Shown here: positions 38,478 to 50,765 of the stretch, one piece after another
Layout: the number at the start of each line of letters is the position of its first letter
Position numbering within the stretch: the first letter of the stretch is position 1
Origin: Thuidium tamariscinum
Taxonomy: Eukaryota > Streptophyta > Bryopsida > Hypnales > Thuidiaceae
Assembly (NCBI GenBank): GCA_947034885.2
Contig: OX344754.2
Span: forward strand, 28,269,369-28,333,368
DNA length: 64,000 nt
Direction: 5' to 3'
Notes under the pieces: generated by a model
Told to the model about the DNA's origin: nothing
The model's input: the letters and a program-made list of their open reading frames with translations, nothing else
Databases searched by the model: none
Position numbers and translations under genes: made by a program

Positions 38478-39110
38478 AAATGCAGGTCTACAATTCTATA
38501 TCAAAACCGTACACTTGGGCTAGCTTGTCAAACTTCTCTCTCCAACAACTCAAAAAGCAACAAAAATCAAAATTCAAAATTGAGAACGCTCATAAACCGT
38601 TAAACAGCCAATACAGATCTCTACATGATCCAAAAGCTCCAACAGCAGCGCAATCACGGCAGATCACACCCTACATCACAGCAATGCAAAAACATATGGC
38701 TAGCCTTCACTATGAGCAACCAAAAAAAATCAGACGCAACAAACGAACTCCACACCGTCGCAGAAAATTCAAAAACAATCGTGTTAAAAATGCAAGACTA
38801 CAATTCTACGACGAAACCGTACAATCAGCAGAGAAGGCAACTCAACTCAACTCAACTCAACTCCTCACTCCAAAGACGCTGAAAATCAAATTCAACTTTA
38901 AGAATGTTCCTAAACCGTTAAAAAGCTAACACGTCATCTCTACATGATTCAACGCCATCGCCATCACCAAACATCTCACCAAACATTACACCAACCATCA
39001 CACCAAACAGCACTGCAATCAATATTACATGACTCCTCTCCAATGTAAAAATCAAATGCACGCAGCATACAAACTCCACACAATCGCAGAAATTCAGAAA
39101 CGATCAGAAA
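38478..39110. repeat. Imperfect tandem repeat (about 315 bp) in LC8 leader intron
   Basis: TGCAGGTCTACAATTCTA at 38481 recurs as TGCAAGACTACAATTCTA at 38791. TAAACCGTTAAA at about 38593 recurs at about 38913, followed in both by CTCTACATGAT. A further partial unit (ACTCCACAC..TCGCAGAAA) is seen near 38730 and 39070. The unit shift is 310-340 bp. The 149-residue plus-strand frame here is open because of this duplication and is not a gene. Confidence 0.65.
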
Positions 39111-39190
39111 CGCCAGACACAAATTGAAAACCGAAGGAAATAGAGTCTGACAGCAATGGCAGAGTGAGAGAGATTATAAAAGTGACTTAC

Positions 39191-39660
39191 CGAGTGCCAA
39201 ATTAAGCAACGAGAGACGAGATGCAGGGGACGTACGAGAAGCACGTACAGAGAATGCCAAAAGAGGCCTGAGAGATTAAGAAGGGAGATCGTGGGAGAGC
39301 GTAACTTAGTTTGGTTGGTTGCGAGCGAGCAAGCGACCAGGCGCGGCCTCAGGAGAGAAGGGAAGACACAGGCTTTGGTGATGAAGCGTGAGGGAGAGAA
39401 CGGAGAGACGAGACCCAGAGAAGAGGCGCGCGGGGTCCGACCGTCCGACGGACGAAATGTCGTCGTCGAGCGATTTCTGACTGAGAAACATTATCGTCCG
39501 CTCTTTCGAAGGCCTGAAGTGTGGTCGTCAGGGCTTCTCACGAGACTCGTCGTCGTCTGTCGTCGCTCTTCGTTCCTCTTCGTCTCTCTCCGTCGTTCGT
39601 CGTTGATTTTCGTTGATTTTCGTTGGCGACTGTCGTCTCAGGGATTGCTATGAAGTCTGA
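39191..39660 (-). other. LC8 untranslated first exon
   Basis: This GC-rich, CpG-rich minus-strand stretch with many pyrimidine runs ends at TTGGCACTCG followed by a GTAAGT donor. That fits a plant 5'UTR exon. It contains a short upstream ORF (39491-39306). The start of transcription is not fixed but should lie near 39650. Confidence 0.6.
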
Positions 39661-39826
39661 AGGAGGCGTCAGACTGTCTGTATGATAGACTAGTGCCTGC
39701 AACAACAAGTCAAGCCAGGAGAATGCAGGGGTCGGACGTGTCCGTTCATTATTACGCTACACTGTATTGTCGTGTATTCCTACCCTCATAACGAGATGAT
39801 TCTACAGAGTAACTTATTTCATTCAA

Positions 39827-40416
39827 CCCCTAAATGCCCAAGGCGTTTATTGAGCTTCTTGGAATTTGTTTTAAATTGAATAAGAAAAAGTCAACATTTT
39901 GATAAGAGTTATCAATTATTTTTTAATAGGAATTGTACAAATTCAAACTAGACATACTAGGGATCACATGGGAAAAGAAAATACATCAATAACATTTATG
40001 AATTGAAAGATTTCAATGTTTGATCGTGAGGGTGTTTAAATTGCAAAGTCTTTCAATTCTCTTTTCACATGTCACCAAAAAAATTAAGAATTTAAAAGGC
40101 ATAACATGCACAACCCCTTTCAAATTTCAACTTTTCAAAATCTACTCTACATTTCTTTTTAAATGAATTTCTAATATGTGTTTTTCTCCAAGTTTTAGTA
40201 TATTAGAGCTTGTTTCCAAGAGCTTTTAATACTAAAAAATCAAGATTTGCAATGGACACCTTAGTACAAAATCTTGAATAGAAAATCATAATCTTTCAAA
40301 AAAAACTTCAAAAATAATTTTTTAAAATAAAGTAGTAATAATAGTAATTTGAAAAGATTTTGTTTAACTTCAAAGTTTGGTCAATACCAAAATTTAGTGC
40401 TTCAAGCACTTGAGGA
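39827..40416. mobile_element. TTAA-flanked element, family C (590 bp)
   Basis: The left end is TCAA (decayed TTAA) then CCCCTAAATGCCCAAGGCG; the right end is CACTTGAGG then TTAA (40417-40420). Near the left end GAGCTTCTTGGAATTTG and CAACATTTTGATAA match, in reverse, the ends of the copies at 48794-49814 and about 55870-56376. It lies just outside the LC8 promoter. Confidence 0.65.
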
Positions 40417-40420
40417 TTAA

Positions 40421-41133
40421 AAGCATCTCCATAAGGGCAAAGAAAAAGCTAGAGGCACCAATTGTCAACTACTTCCAATATCTAATTCAAAAGAGTGCAA
40501 TAATTTTAACAGAGGTTTGTAGAAATTTCCAACTAAAGTTTGGAATGTGTTTTTTTTCCCCTTGTTAAGGTTGGAATGATTATAGTTATGATATATGTCT
40601 TAAAGCACTAAGTAGGAAAGTAGGAATGAGTGAGCACGAAGGTAATTCTAAAATGATTAGATTCGGAAGATTCCAGACATTGGTTAGTCATGTTTACTTT
40701 TTGGTTCCAAAGATTCAAAGAAATTTCAGTTTTGGAAATAAAATTGTGAAAAAATTGTGATAATGATATTCCTTATTTTGCTACATGAAAAATCATTAGG
40801 AAAAATTTCAAGCCAATAAAGGGCTATGAGTTTTTTGCCATTATCATAATAGTGCAATAAAAGAATTTTTTTTAAATTGAAAATGATAGGGCCTTACTAC
40901 TGCCATGTCAAATTCATGATTTCAAAAATATTTTATAATTTTTAGTTTTAAAAAAAAATTATTCTTTTAAATATTTTTTTGTATTTGCATTGCAGCCAAA
41001 AATTAAACAAAAATTAATGGCCCTTTGGAGTATTTGGGTTTTTGATAATGGTCCACTACCTCATATTGCTCATGATTTTCTACAAAATCACTTAAGTCAT
41101 CAACTATTGGTACTTCAACTTTACTACCCAAGC
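40421..41133. other. AT-rich intergenic DNA
   Basis: No supported feature is seen. Confidence 0.45.
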
Positions 41134-41371
41134 CAATGGTACTAGTCTGTGAGTATCAAATTCAAGTATGTGAGCCAGTAAGTCTTGAGCATATATATTT
41201 GGATATCCTATGACCAATGAAGGTGCTCATTATATAAACTCCTATAATATAGGTATTTATAATGTAGTTATACTATAATCATACAAAGTTTCTATAATAT
41301 AGACACCTATAATATAGATGTATAGTCTTCTAGGTTCATGGGCTCATGCTCCTATCTTCACATAATAGCAA
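41134..41371. mobile_element. Small inverted-repeat element, copy 2 (inverted)
   Basis: Read in reverse, it starts TTGCTATTATGTGAAG and carries GTCTATATTATAGAAAC, with GCTCAAGACTTACTGGC near the end. It aligns with 12952-13180 and 58273-58436. Confidence 0.6.
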
Positions 41372-42108
41372 CTCTCCTACTTCAACAAGAGGGCTTTGAT
41401 GAGGGTAGTTTATTTCCTTAGTTCCACTAGTTAGAAATTTTTTAGTTTGTTAAATGCAAGTTACATCAAAATTTTAAAGCCACACCTCAAGTTGCACTAC
41501 GTTTTATATTTGACTTATACTAGGGCACTAACACAGTGGCAAGGACTTACCATGTTTATATTTTCAATGATAGTGGTTAACCTACAAGTAATGTCATGGC
41601 TATGAGATAGAAATGAAAGTGGTCCTAAAGTATAAGCCCTCTCCTTCAATACAAAAGAATTAAATTGTAGTACAATATTGGTAACATTGAGTGACTATTG
41701 TGTATAAAGGCATCTAGTTGTAGTTGTAGGAGATCTCTAGGTCTTGTACACCAAAGGTTATAAGTTTGGAATGGTGATCAATGCTTAAAATTCATTGTAC
41801 ACAATTTTCAAAGTCTAAGAAAAAACATCTTCCATTATTTTCCTTGAAGTGTTATAGGAAGAGCTAGCTTTATTAAACTAGTACAATTCTCTGCATTGAC
41901 ATGGCTACATTAGCAAGACCCCAATCAATATATTGGAATTCAACAAGAGAAGGCATTTGAACCTTAAAACTTCAATTTTTGTTGTGTACTTATAGTGTGC
42001 AATATAGAAGCAAACCCTTCTTTTGCTTTGGAACATGCTAAATTTTTAAAACTAATAGCATTCCACTATTTGTGGGTGGAGATGCTCTAAGCTTAGAATG
42101 TTAGTGTC

Positions 42109-42420
42109 CATTAGGGGAGATTTGAGGATATTAAGGGAGGGCCATCTCAAGGCCATTCCCCAACATGTTCTCTATGTTGTCCTAGAACAATAAATCAAAC
42201 CTTTAATGGCTGAATTTTTGAAAAAAAATTCCAAAAAATATTAAATAATCTAAATCTGATTTTTAAAATAATTTAAAATAATAAATTTAAATATTAAAAA
42301 TTACTATTTTTTAACTTAGTAGTCTCTTACTACATCAGACTATTGATGTAGCACGTTCCCACAATTTGGGAACTCAAGATAACTTGAAATCCTCTAATGT
42401 CCTCAAATCTTTTCCTAATG
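42109..42420. mobile_element. GTTCCCA-family MITE, subfamily 2, copy 1 (312 bp)
   Basis: The left end is CATTAGGGGAGATTTGAGG; the right end, CCTCAAATCTTTTCCTAATG, mirrors it. Inner words are CATTCCCCAACATGTTC and CGTTCCCACAATTTGGGAAC. The centre is extremely AT-rich and non-coding. Confidence 0.7.
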
Positions 42421-43404
42421 CTTCTATTTGTGCCATGAAACTATCTCATTTTTGCCATGTTGTGTTATATACAAAATTGTACTTCAATTGTCATTATGTA
42501 TTACAATATCCTAATGTTAAAATTGACATTCCATACCAAATAATTATTTTAATTTGAAAAATGTGATTTGACATATGTTTAAAATTAGATATATTATTTC
42601 ATAATTTTTAATTATCTAATCATTTATTTTTATTTAAAAATTGTTATTATCTAAATATCAATGTATAAATAAATAAATTTGTATATATAGAATTCATTAA
42701 TTATCTAATAATTTTTTTAAATCATTAATTTAAATATCAAACTTATAAATTTTATATTATCATTAATTATAATATAATTATATTATTATTGTTCAATAAA
42801 AAATCAAATTAATTTAAATCAAAACCAAATCTATTGTTTGTTAATATTTAAAGGGATTTGACATTAAATTTGCAATTTATTTGTCAATAATCTAACAGCT
42901 TTTCTTTGTATGTGCATATGTGACAGAATCAAAAGGTTGATGGAAAAGAAAAAGAAAAAAAGCAATGGAAAAAAAACAATAAGTCAATTTTATTTCATAA
43001 ATCAAGTTATTCCTAAAAAACAACAAAACCAAATAGAATCATTATCTTTTTTTTAATACGTTATGACTCTTACAAATCAATACACCCATTAAAAACATCT
43101 GAGTTTGTTTCATGTATACAATTATAATCACTAAAAAAAAAAATAAAAGCAATGGAATTAAATGTTAATTATTAACATCAATAAATATTTTTAAATGGAA
43201 ATAATTATTAGTTGTTAACATCAATTAATCACTTATTAACATCAATTAACATCATTTTAAAATAGAAATAGCTACTAATTATTAACATCAATCAGTGGCA
43301 TCAATTAATCTTCGAAATTTATTTGAAATTAATTCTTGATGAATCAAAAGTATCTTTGCCTAATTATAGAAATTTAGTGAACTAAAAGGTGAAAGGAAAA
43401 AAAT
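42421..43404. other. Extremely AT-rich spacer
   Basis: It holds runs of A and T and several ATTAACATCAATT repeats near 43165-43310. No gene is seen. Confidence 0.5.
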
Positions 43405-43736
43405 CATCAATGGGATTTGAAGCATTAGGAGACTAGGAGTTATCTTGAGTTTTTAGACTATGGGAACATGCCACATATTAAGCAATCTAATGTAGTTAAG
43501 ACAATGCCATGTCAGAAAATATTAAAATATTTAATTTTTAAAGTTAAAAAAAATTTGAAAAGAAAAATTAAATAAATTTTAGATTTTAGATTTTTTTTTA
43601 AAAATTTTGGAACTTGAATTTTTGTTTTCAAAAATTCAACCATTATAAGCTGGTTTATAATTTTTTGACAACACATAGGATAAGCAAGGGAGCAACCTTA
43701 AAATGGCCCTCCATTGCCTTCAAATCTTTCCTAATG
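43405..43736. mobile_element. GTTCCCA-family MITE, subfamily 2, copy 2 (332 bp)
   Basis: The left end CATCAATGGGATTTGAAG pairs with the right end CTTCAAATCTTTCCTAATG. It shares AGTTATCTTGAGTTTTTAGA, TGGGAACATGCC and GACAATGCCATGTCAG with other family members. Confidence 0.65.
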
Positions 43737-43894
43737 AAGAAAACAACAATAAGTCAAGTTCATTTCATTCGCAAATTTATTACTAAAAAACAAGAAACCA
43801 ATGGTATAAATAATTTCCATTAATTAAATACATTTGAAATTAAGAGTTTTTTTCCCCATGTATAGGGTTCTAATGAATATTTAAGGGAATTTGG

Positions 43895-44214
43895 CACACT
43901 AAAAGGGATTTGAGGGCAAGAGAAGCCTATTTCAAGATTGTTCCCTTGCATGTTCCTTGTACTATCTAGAAATTACAAACTAGCCTTATTTACTGAATTT
44001 TTTGAATTTTTAAAAAAACAAATATATATTTTTCCAATAAAATTCTAAAAAGTGTTGAAAAACTAAATTTTTTTTAAGAAATAATTAAAAATTTTAAAAA
44101 TTATGATGTGGAAGCTTTTCAACCATGTCAAATTCCTAATGTAGTACATTTCTATAGTTCAAGAACTCAAAAGAACTCGTGGTCTCTCAATGTCTTCAAA
44201 TCTCTTCTAATTTT
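43895..44214. mobile_element. GTTCCCA-family MITE, subfamily 2, copy 3 (about 320 bp)
   Basis: The left end is CACACTAAAAGGGATTTGAG; the right end is CTTCAAATCTCTTCTAATTT. It keeps GATTGTTCCCTTGCATGTTC and ACCATGTCAAATTCC. It is more decayed than its neighbours; edges are approximate. Confidence 0.6.
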
Positions 44215-46550
44215 AAGCTTGCTATTCTATATACTTATTAAATTAATCATAATTAATTTCATGCTTCCAAAAGAATAATTATCCAAAAGTTATTTTTATT
44301 CTATCTTATTTTCATGTACATACATACATATGCATATAGAATGGAGACCCTATATTCTTGATGAATCAATTGGATACAAGGGTTGGAGAATTATATCAAC
44401 TGAATTTACAACTTGTGAGCATACATACAATCAAGAAGTTATGGTTTTCAACACAAAAAAAATTTATTAAATTTTTTTTATGCATCATTTTTTTCTTTTA
44501 TTACATTGTAAATGGGGAGTATTTGGAAGCTTGTGCTAAACTCATTCTCTTCAAAGAAGTGGAAACCTTCAATTATTGACTTTATATTTTTTATATGTTC
44601 ATTATACAACATCCATTTTATCTCTATTACATTTAATAGTAGTATATAACAATCAAGTAAAATAGGATGATCCTATGGCCAATATTGCATCATTTTGTAG
44701 GATATTCCTTTTTGTGATTGGATAAAAAAGATTGTATCAATAAATTGCTATAAAATTAAACCTTGACAACATTTGGATGGTAAGTATTTAATCACTTGTT
44801 TCAAGGGTCATTTGTTTAAAGGGCAAAAGGGAAAACAAACAAATGAATTTGAGGCTTTTCATTCTACTAAAGACATGTGGGATAGATGGTAATATATATA
44901 GGCCATAAGCACCATATTCCTTGAAGGTATTTTTAATTAATATTATTCACATCACATTTTGTTTCAATTTTGTATACAAAACCTTATTGCATTTTAGTAA
45001 AAATCATAATTTTTTCCATTTAAACCATCAAGGCCTAACAACTTTTGGACAATGGAAGTTTTTGATGAGTTGTCCCACTTTAACTTTTTTTTACAAGTGG
45101 ATGTAGTTGAAACTTTCAATTTAACCATACAAAAATAAAGAGTATGACGGATTTGTTTGGATTGGAGATGATTTAATATGATACAACAACAACGTGATAC
45201 CAACAACATGATTTTGAGTTATTTTGAATGAGTACATTTAATTGAAATCCACTAATTTATTAATGTGTTAAATATATAATTATATAATATTTTAATATAT
45301 AATAATAAAAATATATATGAGAAAATATTGACAAATACATTTGATAAAAAATGGAATCAAAATCTTGTCAAAATCTTGGTATCACTTTATTGTTGTCATA
45401 TCATATTGAATCATATGTAATCAAACAAATGTACTATATACAACCCTTACAAACTAACATGTTAGATTCAAAAAGATTGTGGTAAAAATAACTGCTTTGG
45501 TTGCTAAATACAAATTACAATGATTTGTATTATTTGTGTTTCAAATAATATCTTCAAATCTATTCAAAGTAGATGCAACAACATTTCAAACTACAACCTA
45601 TAAATCATCTATGACTATATTTGACATTTCAAGTCTTTGATTTACTAAGAATCTTCAAACTCCATTTAAATTAAAATGATCTACATTTTTCTCTACCTAT
45701 AATTTATTGGATGCACGTGCATGTCAATTTTTTTTTGTAACAACAATGGAAGTAGGTCTTAAATGGTGTACAACAACATGCAAAAAAAATATTCAAGTCA
45801 TCAAAGCTTGAAAAAGAAGCATAGGCAATTTTGGAAGTGGTTATAGTTTCCACTTCAACAATTGATTCTATGAGGTAGTTAGCCTTGGAATTCATTTTCT
45901 TCCAAACCATAATTCCTTTTTGCTTCAATTTTTTTGGATTGTAGTGTACAAAGGATACTACAACATTTATGTTTGACATTTATATTGGATTTTGTCCACT
46001 TGATTTCAACATATGGCACTCAAAAGGAAACTAAACAAAGAATAGAATTAGTTTTTGAAGTAATTTTAGTCTCATTTAATAGAAATAGATAATTAGAACT
46101 CAAATGTAATTTAAAAATTCTAAATTGAGTTTAGAAATTATGTTTGATTACAAGTAGCAATGTAATTGGATCTTTAGGAGATAAACTTTGGTGCCAAAAT
46201 TGTTAGCATTGAGCATGAACAAAACATTTTTGAATTTGAAATATATCTCAAGATGGTAAAATATTTATGTAGAAATACTAAATTCTCACTAAAAACAATT
46301 TTTTTATCTCCAAACATTTCATTTGACCATAATTCAACCATATTGATAGGTATTTTGTCTCACATACTATCTTTTGTCAAATTTCAATTGCAAAATGATC
46401 ATTGATTGCGCTTTGACCATGCTAAAAAAAATTTCAAAAAAAGCCTAGGGGTGAAGGTGAACTATGCATAAACCCCCCTTTTTTTTCCGTCCAAATGCAA
46501 TGCGACAATTGGAGGTGTAGGCAGATTTATTTTTGTTTGATATTGCTCTA
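44215..46550. other. AT-rich intergenic DNA upstream of RPL27
   Basis: Open frames here (44358-44579, 44921-45209, 45704-45979) show no splice sites, start context or family resemblance. No repeat terminus was recognised. Confidence 0.45.
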
Positions 46551-46592
46551 ATGGGAACGTGGGAACGTGAGAACGTTCGTCACTGAGGAGAA

Positions 46593-46601
46593 TTAGGGTT
46601 A
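46593..46601 (-). promoter_or_regulatory. Telo-box near the RPL27 start
   Basis: TTAGGGTTA (reverse of TAACCCTAA) lies about 110 bases before the eL27 start codon. Telo-boxes are a known feature of plant ribosomal-protein promoters and leaders. Its function here is inferred from position. Confidence 0.5.
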
Positions 46602-46708
46602 GGGGTGAGAGCTGCCGGATGGGGCTTCTTGATGAGCGCAGGGACCTCAAGGTTCCCTCTTTCGCCATCTCTCTCCGGAGCGTCCCGTCGGTCTGTAGCG
46701 GCAACATC

Positions 46709-48357
46709 ATGGTGAAGTTCCTCAAGCCCAACAAGGTGGTGGTGCTCTTGCAGGGTCGCTACGCGGGCCGCAAGGCGGTCATCGTCAAGAACTTCGACGA
46801 TGGCACCAAGGAGCGCCCGTACGGTCACGCCATCGTTACCGGCATCGCCAAGTACCCCCGCAAGGTCTACATCTGTGCTGCGTCTACATTACATCGAATT
46901 TGTACTTATATTAGGTTTATGTGAGAATTTCCTTTGGTGCCGGCAGCTTATCGTGTGGGTGTTCCTTTAGCGCTTACGTGGAGTATTGCGTATATTGGGT
47001 TAAGTGGACTCTCAGTAGAGAGCTCTTTGCAGTGTCTGGGGTTTTGAGATGGATACGAGATTTCATTCTTCTAACGACGAAATGCAGGTAGAGTTTTTAG
47101 GTTATGAGTTGTAGATTCGATTCCTCCTCAGTATGGAGTATCATATGCTCTATACGTTTGCTTTCTGGGGCATCGTATGGCACAATTTGAAGTGGAACCC
47201 TTCTCCACCAAGATCGATGCATCCAAGATCGCGAATTTATCATTAGTTTTTGGATTTGAGAGAATTTGAGCTTAGATAAGAGAGTAAGAGATTTTATATG
47301 TATATTGGTGATGCAGGTGATCAAGAAGGCGTCACAGAAGACTATTGCCAAGCGCTCCAGACTGAAAGCTTTCACGAAAGTGGTGAACTACAATCATATC
47401 ATGCCCACCAGGTACTTGTTCACTCCGTGGTTTTAGTCTACGATAAGGTGATGCAGCGAATTTGTATGTTAGGGAGAATTTACTAAACGTTTCCGACGGT
47501 CATTGCGTACATGTCCAACCGGCTTACTCTCGTACAGAGTTGTGAGATGACTTTATGGTTGTGCCTCTATTTAATCCCAGCCTTACGTGACATGTTTGTC
47601 TGATTCATGGGAGGCCTAAAGAAAACTGGAGGTTTCGCTGACAACACCCTTATTACTGGGTGCAATCTGATAGTAGCTTCTCAGACAGCCTTCTTGCATA
47701 GTGTTTTTTTAGCTTTTTTTGATTTGATGGTATATTCTTAGATTCAATTTGTAGTGAAGGGTTGACCGAGGTGCACACTTTGATCATCATGGTTTTTAGT
47801 TGGCTGTACACTGTTTTAAGCTTTGAGTGTTCCGTCCTTTGGCTTAAGAAAATTGCGTAGGCCAGGTTTTTTAGATAGGATTTTTGGAATGCACCATTAG
47901 ACTTTTAGGCAATGAGATTCGTGTGTGAGCTCATATTGCTAGTGTTTACACAATGTGTACGTTGCATATGACAGGTATACTTTGGACGTTGATTTGAAGT
48001 CCACCGTGACTGCTGAGAAACTGGAGACCACCGCCAGCCGTGTAGAAGCCAGAAAGGTATTGATTGTTCACTTCTCCCACATTTGACGAGGAGTCCTTGT
48101 AGCTAGCAGTCCTACTCTACTATCGTATGAGGTATGTTTTCCATGGAATTTCCGTATCGTTTTTATGGCACGTGCAATCAATACGTTGTGACCTTTTCTC
48201 GAAGTAGTTGTCCTTACTCAGAAGAACATTCAGAACTGCAACTTTAAACGTTATTAAGCGATCAGTGGTTTGATGATGGTAGGGGGCGAAAGCAGTTTTG
48301 GAAGAGAGGTTCAAAACTGGCAAGAACAGGTGGTTCTTCACCAAGCTTAGGTTCTGA
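46709..48357 (+). CDS. RPL27: 60S ribosomal protein L27 (eL27)
   Basis: eL27 is a component of the large subunit of the cytosolic ribosome. The model is a plus-strand join of 46709-46864, 47317-47411, 47975-48056 and 48283-48357, in phase at every junction, giving 135 residues, the usual length of plant eL27. It begins [20 protein letters not shown], continues [19 protein letters not shown] (the KOW-type N-terminal domain), [16 protein letters not shown], and ends [17 protein letters not shown]. Intron 1 uses an uncommon donor, GTCTAC. The other donors are GTACTT and GTATTG, with standard AG acceptors. An in-frame ATG at 46619 would add 30 residues, but the family start at 46709 is the one to believe. 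No broken reading frame is seen, so the gene should be functional. It converges tail-to-tail with the gene at 50766-54399. Confidence 0.95.
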
Positions 48358-48793
48358 GGATTTTCAGATTGTGAGAGATGGATTGTAGAATCCCATTCTG
48401 TACCTGAATCATGTTATGGAAAGATGTTGGATGCCGTTCAGCATTCACAATTAAAGGCAACTGTTATTCACTTCTTATACCTCAACCCTGAGAGGACACG
48501 CTCATGACCACTGATTTCAAGCCTCCTTGTCCATCACTCTGTTTGCTGGTCTTTTGCAACTAGATATGAAGAAAATAGTTTAGTTTTTTTCAGGTATGAA
48601 ATCATGTTTACTGTATTACTATAAGTCATAAGTCTTTTCAAATTTTGTGGGGAAATTTGAAAGGAGTGTCAAATTAAGAGGAAAAGGAAGAGAATTCTTA
48701 TCAAGTACAGACTGTATTTGAAAAATCTTAAAGTTTCACCATAGATAGTGCATAACATCATGGTGTAAATCGAAGGTATTGTCTCACTCTTAA

Positions 48794-49814
48794 GCCGTAA
48801 GGCACCAAAATTTGGTGTTCGCATAATTTTGAAGTTCAATAAAACCTACCTATGGTTCCATCTGGAGTAAGGTAGAGCCACCTGTAACCAATCATTTAAG
48901 GTATTTTAGGCATGATTTAGTGTAGTGCAAAGTAAAACAAATATTTTCAAAGGTGTAAAGATAAAAATGATGGGGATTGCAAAATCTTTGGTAATTTTAT
49001 TTCATGAATTGAAATTACTATGAATTTTCGAAGGCATAAAGTGTGCTTGACCAAATGCCAATCTATGAAGTCTTCTAATTTCGATCATGCAAAAAACTAC
49101 ATTTTTATTCATTCTTTTCTAGTTTTTTGCACACTACTTTAGAACATGTGCCATGAACTTTTAGTCCTAACTTTAAAAATGAGAAAAAAAACTCATTCTA
49201 GCCTTGGTTGGAAATACGTCCATCATTAGGTTGGCCACGGGGGGGCAATTGGTTATAGGTGGTTCTACCTTGGTTTATATTTTCAAAAAATTCTTCTTGA
49301 AGTCTAGTTTTAGCATAGAAAATCTGATTTTGAAAATGACAGATTATGATTTTTCTTTTCAAGATTTTGTGCGAGGGTGCTCATTGCAATTTTGACTTGT
49401 AGTGTTGAGGGCTCTTAGAAATTAGCCTCAAATATACTAAATTGTGGAGAAAAAATTACATTAGAAATTTATTTATGAGAATTGTAGAATAAATTTTGAG
49501 AAGTTATAAATTGATTCGGGGTTGTGCACGTTTTTTCGGTGATCAACTTTTCAGATTTGTCATAGAAAAAAGGACCGAAAGACTTGTAGTCACTTCTACA
49601 ATTTTAACACCTTTATAATTAAACATTATAATCTTTCACTTTATAAGTGATATTGTAGTATTTTCTTTTCTTTAGTAATCTCCAACATGTCTAATTTAAA
49701 TTTGTACAGTTACATTTCAAAAAAAAATTGATAAAGGTCATTAAAATGTTGGCCTTTTTATTCAATTTAGAGTATATTTTTAGAAGCTTTGAAAAGATCT
49801 TGGACACTTAGAGG
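48794..49814. mobile_element. TTAA-flanked family C element, interrupted
   Basis: It is flanked by TTAA at 48790-48793 and 49815-49818; the right end is GACACTTAGAGG. The right half (GAAGTCTAGTTTTAGCAT, GAAAATGA..GATTATGATTTTTC and a GCCTCAAATA stretch) aligns with 55960-56376. A 403-bp unrelated element is inserted at 48869-49271. It lies in the 3' flank of RPL27. Confidence 0.65.
48869..49271. mobile_element. Nested element with AAGGTAGAGCCACC inverted repeats (403 bp)
   Basis: The left end is AAGGTAGAGCCACCTGTAAC; the right end reads in reverse AAGGTAGAACCACCTATAAC. The interior contains a single copy of the dispersed repeat found at 14895-15110 and duplicated at 19365-19744. It is non-coding. 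Confidence 0.7.
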
Positions 49815-49818
49815 TTAA

Positions 49819-50765
49819 GCAAGCCTTTAGTAGTGGTCATCTTTTGAAGTAAGAGGTTTAACATGCACTAACTCATTGAAGTAGTTTATAAAGTAGCATG
49901 TAACTAGCCATTTCATATATTTTCAACGATTGTGAAATTACTTGTAAATCTTTGAAGCTAAAATGACAAAGAACTTTAAGAGTATTATGTTCACCATTAA
50001 TACATTCAAGTCTCCAATATATATCTATATTAGAGGATATTTTTAAAACCTGGGCAATTAATTCCTAAGCATCAAGATTCATCTCCATAATTGATGATTT
50101 TAGAAAAATTGTCATCAAGTACAATTAGGAGTATTTTGGAATTAAAATGCAAACAAAAGTTGTAGAATTCAAATTTTAGATTCTATCCATATGGTTACTA
50201 ATGCTATCACTAATATTTTTTTGTAGATTTTCTAAAGAAAAATTCAAAATTCCTTCTACATTGAATTACAAACAAAATATTGTCTTTTCTTGGATAAATT
50301 TTGTTGGAATGAATTTGAAATGAGGTTCTCCTTAGATGATGATTTTTTGAAATTTTGTTTTTAGAGTTATCACCTCATTTTTGCAATTCCACATTTGAAC
50401 TAGAGTCAATGCAATTTTGGCTTAGTCAACCACTTGACATAGAGTAATTTAAAAAAAATGAAAACTCTAATAACACCAAAATCCAACCCTTGGACAAGAC
50501 AACTTCATCAAGTAGTTCTAAAAATTAGGATGACTTAAATCCAAACTGTAATGAGAAAGAAACAAGAGTTTCAATTTGTTAATGGACCTCACGGGCCTCC
50601 TCCCTTCAAATGCACCATTGCAAGGCCACCGAATAGCATTTCTGCCTCACAACATAAGACCGAGACACTGAACAAACTTGCTGTTAGATAAATAAAAAAC
50701 CCAATTATAGATTAATCATTAGCAGTTTCTCTCCATAAGACACTAACCATACTTGAAAACTTTTC
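49819..50765. other. Intergenic, 3' flank of the gene at 50766
   Basis: It is AT-rich up to about 50560, then more balanced. The balanced part is probably 3'UTR of the minus-strand gene. No other feature is seen. Confidence 0.4.

Noticed and set aside
38480-38929. 149-residue plus-strand ORF
   Set aside because: It lies inside the LC8 leader intron and spans an imperfect tandem repeat. The composition (Lys, Gln, Asn, Thr) reflects base composition and there is no family resemblance.
45704-45979. 91-residue minus-strand ORF
   Set aside because: No splice sites, domain or repeat support were found; it is best explained as a chance frame in AT-rich DNA.
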